From Flagellimonas olearia (GTDB lineage Bacteria; Bacteroidota; Bacteroidia; Flavobacteriales; Flavobacteriaceae), in contig NZ_WELG01000001.1 in the NCBI RefSeq assembly GCF_009184425.1, forward strand, positions 1,239,870 through 1,303,869: 64,000 nucleotides of DNA, given 5' to 3'. The translations under genes were made by a program, and so were the position numbers. The notes beneath the pieces were generated by a model. It was not told the DNA's origin and did no database searches. It saw only the letters and a list, made by a program, of their open reading frames with translations. Shown one piece after another: positions 17,542 to 26,347 of this stretch (positions are counted from its first letter, which is position 1; each line of letters starts with the position of its first letter).

Positions 17542-18507
17542 ATGCTAAAAGTTGGTGTCCTGGGTGCGGGACATTTGGGCAAAATCCATCTACGTCTCCT
17601 GAACCAATCGGAAAAGTATGAACTTGTTGGTTTTTACGACCCGGATGAGATCAATGCAAAAAAGGTCGCGGCCGAATTTGGCTATACCTATTTTGAAAAC
17701 ATCAACACCTTGATGGATGCTGTGGATGTGGTGGATATTGTTACCCCTACCCTTTCCCATTTCGATTGCGCCAAAAAGGCCATTGAAAAAGGAAGGCACA
17801 TTTTCATTGAGAAACCCATCACCAACACCTATGAAGAGGCCCAAGAGTTGCTTGCCTTGTCTAAAAAGCATGCTGTAAAGGGCCAAGTGGGACATGTAGA
17901 GCGGTTTAATCCGGCTTTTTTGTCGGTAAAGCATAAAATCGGACAACCCATGTTCATTGAGACCCATCGTCTGGCGGAGTTCAACCCAAGGGGTACCGAT
18001 GTTCCCGTAGTGCTCGACCTTATGATCCATGATATTGATGTGATTTTAAGTGTGGTGGACTCTGGTGTAAAGCAAATCAATGCCAGCGGGGTATCCGTAA
18101 TCAGTAGCTCCCCGGACATCGCCAACGCCCGAATAGAGTTTGAAAATGGTTGCGTGGCCAATTTAACCGCCAGTCGTATTTCCTTGAAGAACATGCGAAA
18201 ATCCCGTTTTTTCCAAAAAGACGCCTATATCTCCGTGGATTTTCTGGAGAAAAAGGTAGAGGTGGTAAAAATGAAGGATGCCCCTGAAAATCCTGGTGAT
18301 TTTGACATGATCCTACAAAATGCCGAAGGAGAGAAAAAACAAATCTATTTTGAAAACCCGGAAATCGAGGTAAACAATGCCATATTGGATGAGCTGGAAA
18401 CCTTTGCCGATGCCATTCAAAATGAGACCACACCTGTAGTGACCTTGGAGCAAGGCGCAAAAGCCCTTCAAGTGGCCCTACAGATTATAGAATCGTTTGA
18501 AAAATAA
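17542..18507 (+). CDS. Gfo/Idh/MocA-family NAD(P)-dependent oxidoreductase
   Basis: 321 residues. Rossmann motif GVLGAGHLGKIHLR at residue 4, EKPITNTYEEA (the Lys of the catalytic EKP motif) near residue 95, and the C-terminal alpha/beta domain. Members oxidise or epimerise sugars and related alcohols; the substrate is not deducible here. The frame is open for nearly 100 codons upstream, but that part overlaps pcm on the other strand, and the ATG after an exact -7 box is the true start. A palindromic repeat separates it from the hydroxybutyryl-CoA dehydrogenase gene. Confidence 0.9.
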   Translation: MLKVGVLGAGHLGKIHLRLLNQSEKYELVGFYDPDEINAKKVAAEFGYTYFENINTLMDAVDVVDIVTPTLSHFDCAKKAIEKGRHIFIEKPITNTYEEAQELLALSKKHAVKGQVGHVERFNPAFLSVKHKIGQPMFIETHRLAEFNPRGTDVPVVLDLMIHDIDVILSVVDSGVKQINASGVSVISSSPDIANARIEFENGCVANLTASRISLKNMRKSRFFQKDAYISVDFLEKKVEVVKMKDAPENPGDFDMILQNAEGEKKQIYFENPEIEVNNAILDELETFADAIQNETTPVVTLEQGAKALQVALQIIESFEK

Positions 18508-18509
18508 GG

Positions 18510-18542
18510 TATGTCGTTCCCGACTATGCTCGAACTGACATA
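18510..18542. repeat. REP-like palindromic repeat, short variant
   Basis: TATGTCGTTC at the left pairs with GAACTGACATA at the right apart from one extra base. The right half, GACTATGCTCGAACTGACA, matches the larger repeat at 31291-31368 at about 18 of 21 positions. It lies in a 52-base gap between two genes of the same strand. Confidence 0.6.
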
Positions 18543-18559
18543 CGTTCAATCCGAATACC

Positions 18560-19447
18560 ATGAAAAACATAGCAGTGATCGGTGCAGGGACTATGGGCAA
18601 CGGAATCGCCCACGTGTTTGCACAAAATGGATTTCAAGTCAATCTTGTTGATATTTCTCAAGCTTCCCTGGACAAAGGGATTGCCACCATCACCAAGAAT
18701 TTAGATCGGATGTTGGCCAAGGAGGTCATTGACCAAGGCACAAAAGAAAGCACCTTAGGCAATATTACCACCTATACCGATTTGAAGGATGGAGTTTCCT
18801 CTGTAGACTTGGTGGTCGAGGCTGCTACGGAGAATCTGGACATCAAACTAAAGATTTTTAAGGATTTGGATGAAATCTGCGAAGCAGGCACCATTTTGGC
18901 CACCAATACCTCGTCCATCTCCATCACCCAAATCGGTGCGGTTACCCAACGTCCGGACAAGATCATTGGAATGCACTTTATGAATCCGGTTCCCATCATG
19001 AAACTGGTGGAGATCATTCGAGGATACAACACTTCGGATATGGTGACCCAGACCATCATGGACCTTTCCAGAAAGTTGGGAAAAACTCCAACTGAGGTGA
19101 ACGATTATCCCGGGTTTGTGGCCAATCGCATTCTTATGCCCATGATCAACGAAGCCATTGAGACCCTCTACAACGGAGTGGCCGGTGTCCATGAAATAGA
19201 CACGGTGATGAAACTGGGAATGGCACATCCCATGGGACCTCTACAATTAGCGGATTTTATTGGACTCGATGTATGCCTCTCTATTTTGAACGTGATGTAC
19301 GATGGGTTCAAAAACCCAAAATATGCCCCTTGCCCCCTATTGGTGAACATGGTCATGGCCGGGAAATTGGGTATAAAGTCAGGTGAAGGTTTTTACGATT
19401 ATTCCGAGTCCAGAAAAGCGGAACATGTTTCTACGCAGTTCAAATAG
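18560..19447 (+). CDS. 3-hydroxybutyryl-CoA dehydrogenase
   Basis: Oxidises 3-hydroxyacyl-CoA to 3-oxoacyl-CoA (or the reverse) in short-chain fatty acid or butanoate metabolism. 295 residues, normal for the short stand-alone form. N-terminal NAD motif VIGAGTMGNGIAHVFA, the catalytic segment GMHFMNPVPIMKLVE with the conserved His, and the C-terminal dimerisation domain with MAHPMGPLQLADFIGLD. The next gene starts six bases after its stop, so they are co-transcribed. No thiolase or crotonase is adjacent, so the pathway is not fixed. Confidence 0.94.
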   Translation: MKNIAVIGAGTMGNGIAHVFAQNGFQVNLVDISQASLDKGIATITKNLDRMLAKEVIDQGTKESTLGNITTYTDLKDGVSSVDLVVEAATENLDIKLKIFKDLDEICEAGTILATNTSSISITQIGAVTQRPDKIIGMHFMNPVPIMKLVEIIRGYNTSDMVTQTIMDLSRKLGKTPTEVNDYPGFVANRILMPMINEAIETLYNGVAGVHEIDTVMKLGMAHPMGPLQLADFIGLDVCLSILNVMYDGFKNPKYAPCPLLVNMVMAGKLGIKSGEGFYDYSESRKAEHVSTQFK

Positions 19448-19453
19448 ATTTGC

Positions 19454-20689
19454 ATGGCCCTAGTAAGACCCTTTAAGGCCATAAGGCCTACCAAGGACAA
19501 AGTCTCCTTTGTGGCATCACGTTCGTATGAGGAATATTCCAAAGATGAACTGAAATCGGTATTGAAGTACAATCCACTTTCCTTTCTACACATCATCAAC
19601 CCCGGGTTTAAGTTTGATAAGAACATTACTGGAAAAGAGCGGTTCCGATTGGTCCACAATCGCTATTTGGAGTTTTTGGAGGAACATATTTTCCAAAAAG
19701 ACGAACAAGCTTGTTTTTACCTCTATCAAATTGAAAAAGATGATTTCACAAGTTTGGGGTTCTTTTGCGCCTGCAGTGTAATGGATTATCGGACGGATGT
19801 CATCAAAAAACATGAGGATACCATTCAACTCCGGGAGCGACTTTTTGCCGACTATTTGCATGCCGTTGGCTTCAATGCCGAACCCGTTTTGATGACCTAC
19901 GAAGATGATAATCAGGTCCATGGGATTTTTCAAAGGGAAATCCAGCATCCACCTGAATTCGACTTTTCTACCCCTGATAGGGTAAACCACAAGATGTGGA
20001 AGATTTCAGATCCAAAAACCATTGGACAAATTGAGTCACTTTTCGACCAAAAGGAAGCTCTTTATATTGCCGATGGACATCATCGCAGTGCTTCTTCCAA
20101 TCTTTTGGCCAAAAAAATGGAGCAACAAAACAAAGCCCACACCCACGATGACTCCTATAATTTTTTTATGGCGTACCTCATTCCAGAGTCAAACATTAAA
20201 ATCCATGGGTTCAATCGTATGATCAAAGACCTAAATGGTCTTACCGCAAAGGAGTTCTTGATTAAGTTGGATGGATATTTTCGAATTGAAAAACAGGAAA
20301 ATGGATTCCGAAGACCTCTCAAAAAACATCATTTCTGCATGTATTTGGACGGCGAATTTTATTCACTCCATCTTAGAAGGACCAACTATACCTTTACGGA
20401 TGCCTTGAGCAGATTGGACACTCAAATTCTGTGCAAGACCATTTTGGAGCCTATTTTAGGGATAACGGACCTACGGAACGACCAACGCATCTCCTATGGT
20501 CATGGCAAGGGCAGCCCCATTGCGATGAAGGAACGTGTGGATGAGGGGGAATTTGCGGTAGGATTTAGCATGGCACCCATAACCATGGAAGAAATCAAGG
20601 CCATTGCCGATGCCGGTTTGGTGATGCCCCCCAAGAGTACGTATATTGAGCCTAAACTACGAAGTGGTTTGGCGATTTACGAATTTTAA
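19454..20689 (+). CDS. DUF1015 family protein (ParB/Srx-like, SerK/SbnI-type motif)
   Basis: 411 residues. Opening PFKAIRP and the central DGHHR motif (YIADGHHRSASSNLLA, near residue 203) are diagnostic of DUF1015. The DGHHR motif belongs to the ParB/sulfiredoxin-like fold; relatives include the free-serine kinases SerK and SbnI, so a small-molecule phosphotransfer role is possible (inference from a distant relationship). Found just after a hydroxybutyryl-CoA dehydrogenase and just before YggS, a PLP-homeostasis protein, with gaps of 6 and 8 bases. In many bacteria DUF1015 sits near amino-acid genes. Confidence 0.88.
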   Translation: MALVRPFKAIRPTKDKVSFVASRSYEEYSKDELKSVLKYNPLSFLHIINPGFKFDKNITGKERFRLVHNRYLEFLEEHIFQKDEQACFYLYQIEKDDFTSLGFFCACSVMDYRTDVIKKHEDTIQLRERLFADYLHAVGFNAEPVLMTYEDDNQVHGIFQREIQHPPEFDFSTPDRVNHKMWKISDPKTIGQIESLFDQKEALYIADGHHRSASSNLLAKKMEQQNKAHTHDDSYNFFMAYLIPESNIKIHGFNRMIKDLNGLTAKEFLIKLDGYFRIEKQENGFRRPLKKHHFCMYLDGEFYSLHLRRTNYTFTDALSRLDTQILCKTILEPILGITDLRNDQRISYGHGKGSPIAMKERVDEGEFAVGFSMAPITMEEIKAIADAGLVMPPKSTYIEPKLRSGLAIYEF

Positions 20690-20697
20690 AAACACTT

Positions 20698-21357
20698 ATG
20701 TCAATACAGGATAATCTGAAAGCCATAAAAACGGAATTACCCGAAGGAGTGACCTTGGTAGCGGTTTCCAAGACCAAGCCCAATGAAGCCATCATGGAGG
20801 CCTATGAGGCCGGACAGCGGGTGTTTGGTGAAAACAAAGTACAGGAAATGACCCAAAAATGGGAAACGCTCCCCAAGGATATCGAGTGGCACATGATTGG
20901 CCATTTGCAGCGCAACAAGGTAAAATACATGGCCGAATTTGTCTCGTTGGTCCATGGCGTGGACAGTCTGCGGCTGTTGCAGGAAATCAACAAACAGGCC
21001 CAAAAACACGACCGGGTGATTCCTTGTCTGCTACAAATGCATATTGCAGAAGAGGACACCAAATTTGGGCTGGATCAATCGGAATTGCAAGAACTCGTCC
21101 AATCCGAAACCTTCAAAGCCATGGAAAATATAAAAATTGAAGGATTGATGGGCATGGCCACCTATACTTCGGATGAAACCCAAATCCGTAAAGAGTTTGC
21201 CCACCTTAAGGTTATTTTTGACTCGCTAAAGCAAGAGCTTTCCGATATTTCGGTACTCTCCATGGGAATGAGCGGGGATTATACCCTGGCCATTGAGGAA
21301 GGAAGCACCATGGTACGTATTGGAAGTAGTATCTTTGGAACCAGAAACTATTCATAA
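20698..21357 (+). CDS. YggS-family pyridoxal phosphate homeostasis protein
   Basis: 219 residues, single TIM-barrel PLP-binding domain as in alanine racemase but without its second domain. Signature segments: VAVSKTKPNEAI (PLP lysine), VFGENKVQEM, WHMIGHLQRNK and LSMGMSGDYTLAIEEGSTMVRIGSSIFG with the phosphate-binding GSS. Such proteins bind PLP and balance vitamin B6 and amino-acid pools; no catalytic reaction is established. Starts eight bases after the DUF1015 gene, so both are in one operon. Confidence 0.95.
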   Translation: MSIQDNLKAIKTELPEGVTLVAVSKTKPNEAIMEAYEAGQRVFGENKVQEMTQKWETLPKDIEWHMIGHLQRNKVKYMAEFVSLVHGVDSLRLLQEINKQAQKHDRVIPCLLQMHIAEEDTKFGLDQSELQELVQSETFKAMENIKIEGLMGMATYTSDETQIRKEFAHLKVIFDSLKQELSDISVLSMGMSGDYTLAIEEGSTMVRIGSSIFGTRNYS

Positions 21358-21374
21358 AACAGCAAAGCAGTTTC

Positions 21375-22700
21375 ATGTACGCCATACTCGACATTGAAAG
21401 TACCGGAGGAAAATACAATGAGGAAGGTATCATGGAAATTGCCATCCATCGGTTTGATGGGCACCAGGTAGTGGACAAGTTTATCTGTCTGATTGACCCG
21501 GAACGTGAAATCCAACCCTTTGTCTCCAAACTCACGGGAATCAACAATAAAATGCTTCGTTCCGCGCCAAAATTCCATGAGGTGGCCAAACGAATAGTAG
21601 AGATTACGGAGGGGGCTATCTTGGTGGCCCATAACGCCCAGTTTGATTACCGTATCCTCAGGACCGAGTTCAGGCGTTTGGGATACGACTATCAACGAAA
21701 AACCTTATGTACCGTAGACCTGTCCCAAAAATTGATTCCGGATGCGGAATCGCACAGTTTGGGAAAATTGGCTCGTTCCCTTGGGATTCCCATGAGCGAC
21801 CGTCACCGGGCCAACGGGGATGCCATTGCCACTGTTAAACTTTTTAAGCTTTTGTTAAGCAAGGATTCCGACAAGGGCATCATCAAAGAGGTCATTCGCG
21901 AAGCGGCCTATGGTGAACTCTCCCCCAATCAGCTGGATATGGTGGTTTCCCTCCCCTCGGAAACAGGGGTGTATTATATGCATGATAAAGAAGGAGACAT
22001 CATTTTTCTGGGAAAGACCACCAACATCAAAAAAAGGGTCAACCAACACTTTACCAATGTGGGAGGTCTGGCCCGAAAACTCCAAAAGGAGACCAAAAGG
22101 GTCTCATACGAGCCTACCGGAAGTGAATTGATCGCCCTCTTGAAAGAATACCAAGAATTGCGGAAGACCACCCCCCGTCACAATGGAAACAAGAAAAGAA
22201 AACTCTTTTCCCATGTTGTAAGTTTCAACAAGAATGGTTCAGGGCACATTACTTTGGGCATCGAAAACGGTACTTCCCAAGCCACCCAAAAGATACGGTT
22301 CAACGGAGTTGCCTCCGCCAAGAACTTTTTAGATCGGATACAGTCCGAGTTTGACCTCTGCCCCTCTTCTTTTGATAAAAAGACAGCGGATAGCGATACC
22401 GAGGAAACCGTACATAACTGCAATGAAAAAGTCAACTCCGCCTTCAACAGATATAGCATCCACAGCAAGAACGTGGTGCTTGTGGACCGAGGCAGGGAAA
22501 CCGGGGAACGAAGTTTCATCCTCATAAAAAACGGTCAACTTCAAGGCTTTGGATATGTGGAACTCAATCATCAAATGAATAATATTCATATATTGGAATC
22601 CATAATGACGACCATGTCGAATGATGAGAACACCGCATTTATCATTGAATCTTATTTGCGAAAGAACCATAGGATCAAAACCATAGCGTTAACCCCTTAA
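21375..22700 (+). CDS. DEDDh exonuclease fused to a GIY-YIG endonuclease-like domain
   Basis: 441 residues. N-terminal DnaQ-type 3'-5' exonuclease (1-165) with all five acidic/His residues visible: D6 and E8 in LDIESTG, Asp in HNAQFDYRIL, and His and Asp in DRHRANGDAIAT. After a linker, a UvrC/Cho-like GIY-YIG domain (about 192-275): ETGVYYMHDKEGDIIFLGKT with GVY for GIY and FLG for YIG, Arg in NIKKRV, and Glu in GSELIALLKE. The last 165 residues (Cys-rich in HNCNEKVN) are unassigned. Relatives are annotated as DNA polymerase III epsilon-like; a repair role is likelier. Starts 17 bases after YggS. Confidence 0.9.
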   Translation: MYAILDIESTGGKYNEEGIMEIAIHRFDGHQVVDKFICLIDPEREIQPFVSKLTGINNKMLRSAPKFHEVAKRIVEITEGAILVAHNAQFDYRILRTEFRRLGYDYQRKTLCTVDLSQKLIPDAESHSLGKLARSLGIPMSDRHRANGDAIATVKLFKLLLSKDSDKGIIKEVIREAAYGELSPNQLDMVVSLPSETGVYYMHDKEGDIIFLGKTTNIKKRVNQHFTNVGGLARKLQKETKRVSYEPTGSELIALLKEYQELRKTTPRHNGNKKRKLFSHVVSFNKNGSGHITLGIENGTSQATQKIRFNGVASAKNFLDRIQSEFDLCPSSFDKKTADSDTEETVHNCNEKVNSAFNRYSIHSKNVVLVDRGRETGERSFILIKNGQLQGFGYVELNHQMNNIHILESIMTTMSNDENTAFIIESYLRKNHRIKTIALTP

Positions 22701-22702
22701 CC

Positions 22703-23545
22703 TTGAAAGAACAGAATGCACAGCCCGGTTGGAAAATGAAACTTCATGAAATCATCTATGAAGCGGACACCCCCATGGGAAGGTTATTTGACATTGCCCT
22801 GTTCTTTTTGATCATTCTTAGTGTAATCCTGGTCATGCTGGAAAGTGTGAAGGACATTGACCAAAACTACCACAAAACACTATTGACCTTGGAGTGGGGG
22901 GTTACCATCTTCTTTAGTTTGGAGTACATTGCCCGGGTCATCAGCATAAAAAAGCCGTGGAAATATATATTCAGTTTTTACGGCATCATCGACTTTATTT
23001 CCACCATCCCATTATACATCAGCTATATTCTGGCCGGGTCGCAGGTACTTTTGGCCGTGCGGGCGTTCCGCCTTTTGCGGATTTTCCGGATTTTGAAATT
23101 GGTAAAGTTCATCGGGGAGGCCTCACAATTACAGTCGGCTTTGAAGGCCAGCCGCACCAAAATTGCCGTTTTCATCTATGTGGTCCTAATCCTTTCCGTA
23201 ATCTTGGGTACTTTAATGTACCTTATTGAAGGGGACGAGGCCGGTTTTACCAGTATTCCCCGAAGCATCTATTGGACCATTGTGACCCTGACCACGGTAG
23301 GCTATGGCGATATTGCCCCACAGACCAGTCTAGGGCAATTTATGGCGACAGTGATCATGATTTTGGGATACGGTATCATTGCCGTTCCCACAGGAATTGT
23401 CACTGCAGAGTTTTCCCGTAGCAAAAAGGGACGGGCAGATGACCAAAACATGGTTCATGTAAACACCCAGGCGTGCCCAAGCTGTTCCGCCGAAGGGCAT
23501 CGTGACGATGCCACGCATTGCTATAACTGTGGCCATTCATTATGA
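22703..23545 (+). CDS. Voltage-gated-type K+ channel with C-terminal zinc ribbon
   Basis: 280 residues. Six membrane helices between about 20 and 235, an S4-like arginine helix (VRAFRLLRIFRILKLVKF), and the selectivity filter TVGYGD in TLTTVGYGDIAPQ. Two CxxC pairs at the C-terminus (CPSCSAEGHRDDATHCYNCGHS) form a zinc-ribbon-like tail. Start: TTG two bases after the previous stop, or the ATG 11 codons later (22736); I cannot decide. The stop overlaps miaA by four bases (ATGA), so they are translationally coupled. Confidence 0.9.
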   Translation: MKEQNAQPGWKMKLHEIIYEADTPMGRLFDIALFFLIILSVILVMLESVKDIDQNYHKTLLTLEWGVTIFFSLEYIARVISIKKPWKYIFSFYGIIDFISTIPLYISYILAGSQVLLAVRAFRLLRIFRILKLVKFIGEASQLQSALKASRTKIAVFIYVVLILSVILGTLMYLIEGDEAGFTSIPRSIYWTIVTLTTVGYGDIAPQTSLGQFMATVIMILGYGIIAVPTGIVTAEFSRSKKGRADDQNMVHVNTQACPSCSAEGHRDDATHCYNCGHSL

Positions 23546-24471
23546 GTTCCAAAGTACTGATAGCAGTGGTGGGACCCACGGCCATAGGAAAGACCGCCTT
23601 GGGAATCTTCTTGGCGCAACACTTTAAAAGTGAAATTGTTTCCGCGGATTCCCGGCAATTTTTCAAAGAAATGGAAATTGGTACAGCTGTTCCCTCTTCC
23701 GAGGAATTGAAGGCCGTTCCGCACCATTTCATCCAACACAAAAGCATTTTTGAGCCTTATTCCGTAGGGGATTTTGAAAAAGAGACCATTGCGTTGTTGA
23801 ACGCATTGTTCCAAAAAATGGATGTGGCCATCATGGTAGGTGGAAGTGGATTGTATGTGGACGCGGTAGTCTCAGGTTTGGATGAATTCCCGGAAGTAAA
23901 CCCAAAAACCCGGGAGTCCCTTAACGAACGATTGGAAAAAGAGGGGCTAAAAAGTCTTCAGGACGAATTGAAAAAGAGAGACCCTGCCTATTACCGTATC
24001 GTGGACCTGGAAAACCCACATCGCTTGATACGGGCATTGGAGGTTTGCATCACCGCCAACAAACCCTATTCCTCTTTTTTGAACCAAAACAAACCCCAAA
24101 GAGCGTTCAAAACCCTGTATGTAGGCATTGCAGCACCACGGGAAACCATTTATGAACGTATCAACACCCGTGTGGACCTCATGATGGCAGCTGGATTATT
24201 GGAAGAAGCCAAAAAATTGCATCCCCACAAACATCTAAATGCACTACAAACAGTTGGTTACAAAGAACTTTTTGAATATCTTGATGGACACTGTTCCTTG
24301 GAAGTTGCCGTTTCCGAAATCAAAAAGAACACCAGACGCTTTGCTAAGCGGCAATTGACTTGGTTGCGAAAAAACGAAAACATACTCTGGGTGAACCACG
24401 ATACAAAACCAACAGATATTCTTACAGCGGTATCGGACCAACTAAAAAGCCTTCACCATGACCAAGACTAA
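23542..24471 (+). CDS. miaA: tRNA dimethylallyltransferase
   Basis: Adds a dimethylallyl group to N6 of A37 in tRNAs reading UNN codons. 309 residues, normal. P-loop VVGPTAIGKTALG, the DSRQFFKEMEIGTA segment (conserved DSRQ), and the tRNA-binding ALQTVGYKELFEYLDG with KKNTRRFAKRQLTWLR near the end. Overlaps the channel gene upstream (ATGA) and the gluconate kinase gene downstream by 14 bases, so it lies in the middle of a tightly packed operon. Confidence 0.97.
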   Translation: MSSKVLIAVVGPTAIGKTALGIFLAQHFKSEIVSADSRQFFKEMEIGTAVPSSEELKAVPHHFIQHKSIFEPYSVGDFEKETIALLNALFQKMDVAIMVGGSGLYVDAVVSGLDEFPEVNPKTRESLNERLEKEGLKSLQDELKKRDPAYYRIVDLENPHRLIRALEVCITANKPYSSFLNQNKPQRAFKTLYVGIAAPRETIYERINTRVDLMMAAGLLEEAKKLHPHKHLNALQTVGYKELFEYLDGHCSLEVAVSEIKKNTRRFAKRQLTWLRKNENILWVNHDTKPTDILTAVSDQLKSLHHDQD

Positions 24472-24949
24472 GGTGCTTGTGGTCATGGGGGTAAGCGGCA
24501 CGGGTAAAACCACTGTGGGCAAGTTGCTTTCGGAACAATTGGGATATCCTTTTTTTGATGGGGATGACTTTCATCCCGAAGAAAACATCAACAAGATGGC
24601 TTCTGGAAAGCCGTTGAATGATGATGACCGAAAAGGGTGGCTCCTAAAATTGAACCAATTGGCCCTGCAACAGCACGATGTTGGGGCCGTAATAGCCTGC
24701 TCTGCGCTAAAAAAGGCCTATCGGAGCCTTTTAAGGGCCGGTATGGGAAGTGATATGCAGTTCATCTACCTGAACGGGTCCTTTGATTTGGTCAAGTCCC
24801 GTTTGGGGAACAGAAAAGATCATTTTATGCCCATTGCCCTATTGAAGACGCAATTTGAGGCCCTGGAACCTCCTTCCAAGGCCATTGCCGTATCCATAGC
24901 ACAACAGCCCGATCAAATTGTGCAAGAAGTCCTAAAACAACTCAAATGA
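24458..24949 (+). CDS. gntK: Gluconokinase
   Basis: Phosphorylates D-gluconate to 6-phosphogluconate. 163 residues, the short GntK form. P-loop MGVSGTGKTTVGKLL, the gluconate-binding DGDDFHPEENINKMASGKPLNDDDR region, and ACSALKKAYRSLLR are all standard. It overlaps the permease gene by four bases, so uptake and phosphorylation of gluconate are made together. No GntR-type repressor is in the neighbourhood. Confidence 0.95.
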   Translation: MTKTKVLVVMGVSGTGKTTVGKLLSEQLGYPFFDGDDFHPEENINKMASGKPLNDDDRKGWLLKLNQLALQQHDVGAVIACSALKKAYRSLLRAGMGSDMQFIYLNGSFDLVKSRLGNRKDHFMPIALLKTQFEALEPPSKAIAVSIAQQPDQIVQEVLKQLK

Positions 24950-26280
24950 CCGATACCAATTTGTTTGTTGCCGTAATTGCAGGCATTGCCATTCTTCTTT
25001 TTTTGATTTTAAAGCTTCGTATACATGCTTTTATAGCGCTCTTGATCGGAAGTATTGCCGTAGGGTTGATTGCAGGATTGGACGCCAAGCAGATGATAGA
25101 CACCATCCAAAAAGGGATGGGTGGCACACTAGGGTTTGTAGCCACAGTAGTTGGGCTGGGAGCCATTTTCGGAGGCATCTTGGAAGCATCGGGTGGAGCC
25201 AAGACGATTGCGGACTTCATGATTTCCAAATTTGGGTTGAAAAATGCCCCCGCCGCCATGGTCGTATCGGGTTTTTTGATTGCCATTCCGGTTTTCTTTG
25301 ATGTGGCCTTTATTATTCTGGTGCCCATGATCTATGCTCTGCAACGAAAGACAGGAAAGTCACTATTGCTATATGCCATTCCCCTTTTGGCCGGATTGGC
25401 AATAACCCATGCCTTCATCCCGCCCACGCCAGGTCCCATTGCCGTAGCCGACATCATAGGAGTGGATTTGGGTTGGGTCATTTTAATGGGTTTTTTGGCT
25501 GGAATTCCCACGGCCCTGATTGCGGGACTGGTCTTTGGAAAGTACATCTCCAAAAAAATATTCGTTGAAGCACCAAAACAGATTGAGGACCAAAAGCCCA
25601 TTAAACTTCCCCAAATCGGTCAGACGCTATGGATCATAGGCCTTCCCATCATATTGATTCTCACCAACACCTTATTTTCGGCAGGGACGTTCAAAGTGGA
25701 TGCATCCGTTTTGAATTTCATTGCCTTGGTCGGCCACCCTTTTTCAGCCTTGATCATTGCCAATTTGCTGGCATGGTATGTATTTGGTATCCGCAAAGGG
25801 TTTTCCAAGGACCAGCTTCTTAAGATATCGACCAAATCCTTGACCCCGGCGGGAACCATTATACTGTTGACAGGCGCAGGCGGTGTCTTCAAACAGGTCT
25901 TGACAGATACTGGAGCTGGGGAACTTTTGGCCACCTCATTGGGCAATGCCGGAATACCAATTCTGATCTTCGCCTATATCAGTGCAGCCATCGTTCGGGT
26001 CATCCAAGGATCATCTACCGTGGCCATGATCACTGCCGCCGGATTGGTTTCACCTTTGGTGGTCAATTCAGGAATGAATTCTGTGGAATTGGCCTGTATG
26101 GTCATCGCCATTGCTTCAGGGGCCAGTATTTTTTCCCATGTGAACGATAGCGGCTTTTGGCTGGTGGGACAGTACCTAGGTATTTCAGAAAAACAGACCT
26201 TTAGGTCTTGGACCGTAATGACCACCATTTTATCTGTTGTGGGAATGCTTTCCGTATGCCTGGTATACTTATTCATTTAA
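24946..26280 (+). CDS. gntT: Gluconate:H+ symporter, GntP family
   Basis: 444 residues, 12-14 membrane helices, inner membrane. Sequence features of the GntP family include the re-entrant segment THAFIPPTPGPIAVADIIG and the C-terminal RVIQGSSTVAMITAAG and SHVNDSGFW motifs. Directly coupled to gntK (ATGA overlap). The gene symbol is by family resemblance; a related acid sugar could be the true substrate. Last gene of the plus-strand run starting near 17.5 kb. Confidence 0.92.
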   Translation: MTDTNLFVAVIAGIAILLFLILKLRIHAFIALLIGSIAVGLIAGLDAKQMIDTIQKGMGGTLGFVATVVGLGAIFGGILEASGGAKTIADFMISKFGLKNAPAAMVVSGFLIAIPVFFDVAFIILVPMIYALQRKTGKSLLLYAIPLLAGLAITHAFIPPTPGPIAVADIIGVDLGWVILMGFLAGIPTALIAGLVFGKYISKKIFVEAPKQIEDQKPIKLPQIGQTLWIIGLPIILILTNTLFSAGTFKVDASVLNFIALVGHPFSALIIANLLAWYVFGIRKGFSKDQLLKISTKSLTPAGTIILLTGAGGVFKQVLTDTGAGELLATSLGNAGIPILIFAYISAAIVRVIQGSSTVAMITAAGLVSPLVVNSGMNSVELACMVIAIASGASIFSHVNDSGFWLVGQYLGISEKQTFRSWTVMTTILSVVGMLSVCLVYLFI

Positions 26281-26298
26281 ATCTGGAACTTTCAGCAC

Positions 26299-26326
26299 AA
26301 AAAAAGCCGCCCCAAGGGACGGCTTC
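26299..26326 (-). terminator. Terminator of the OmpR-type regulator gene
   Basis: Read on the minus strand: AAGCCGTCCC, TT, GGGGCGGCTT, then a T run. The hairpin could also stop the plus-strand permease message but there lacks a T tract. Confidence 0.75.
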
Positions 26327-26347
26327 ACAGTATTTAAAAATTCTTTT

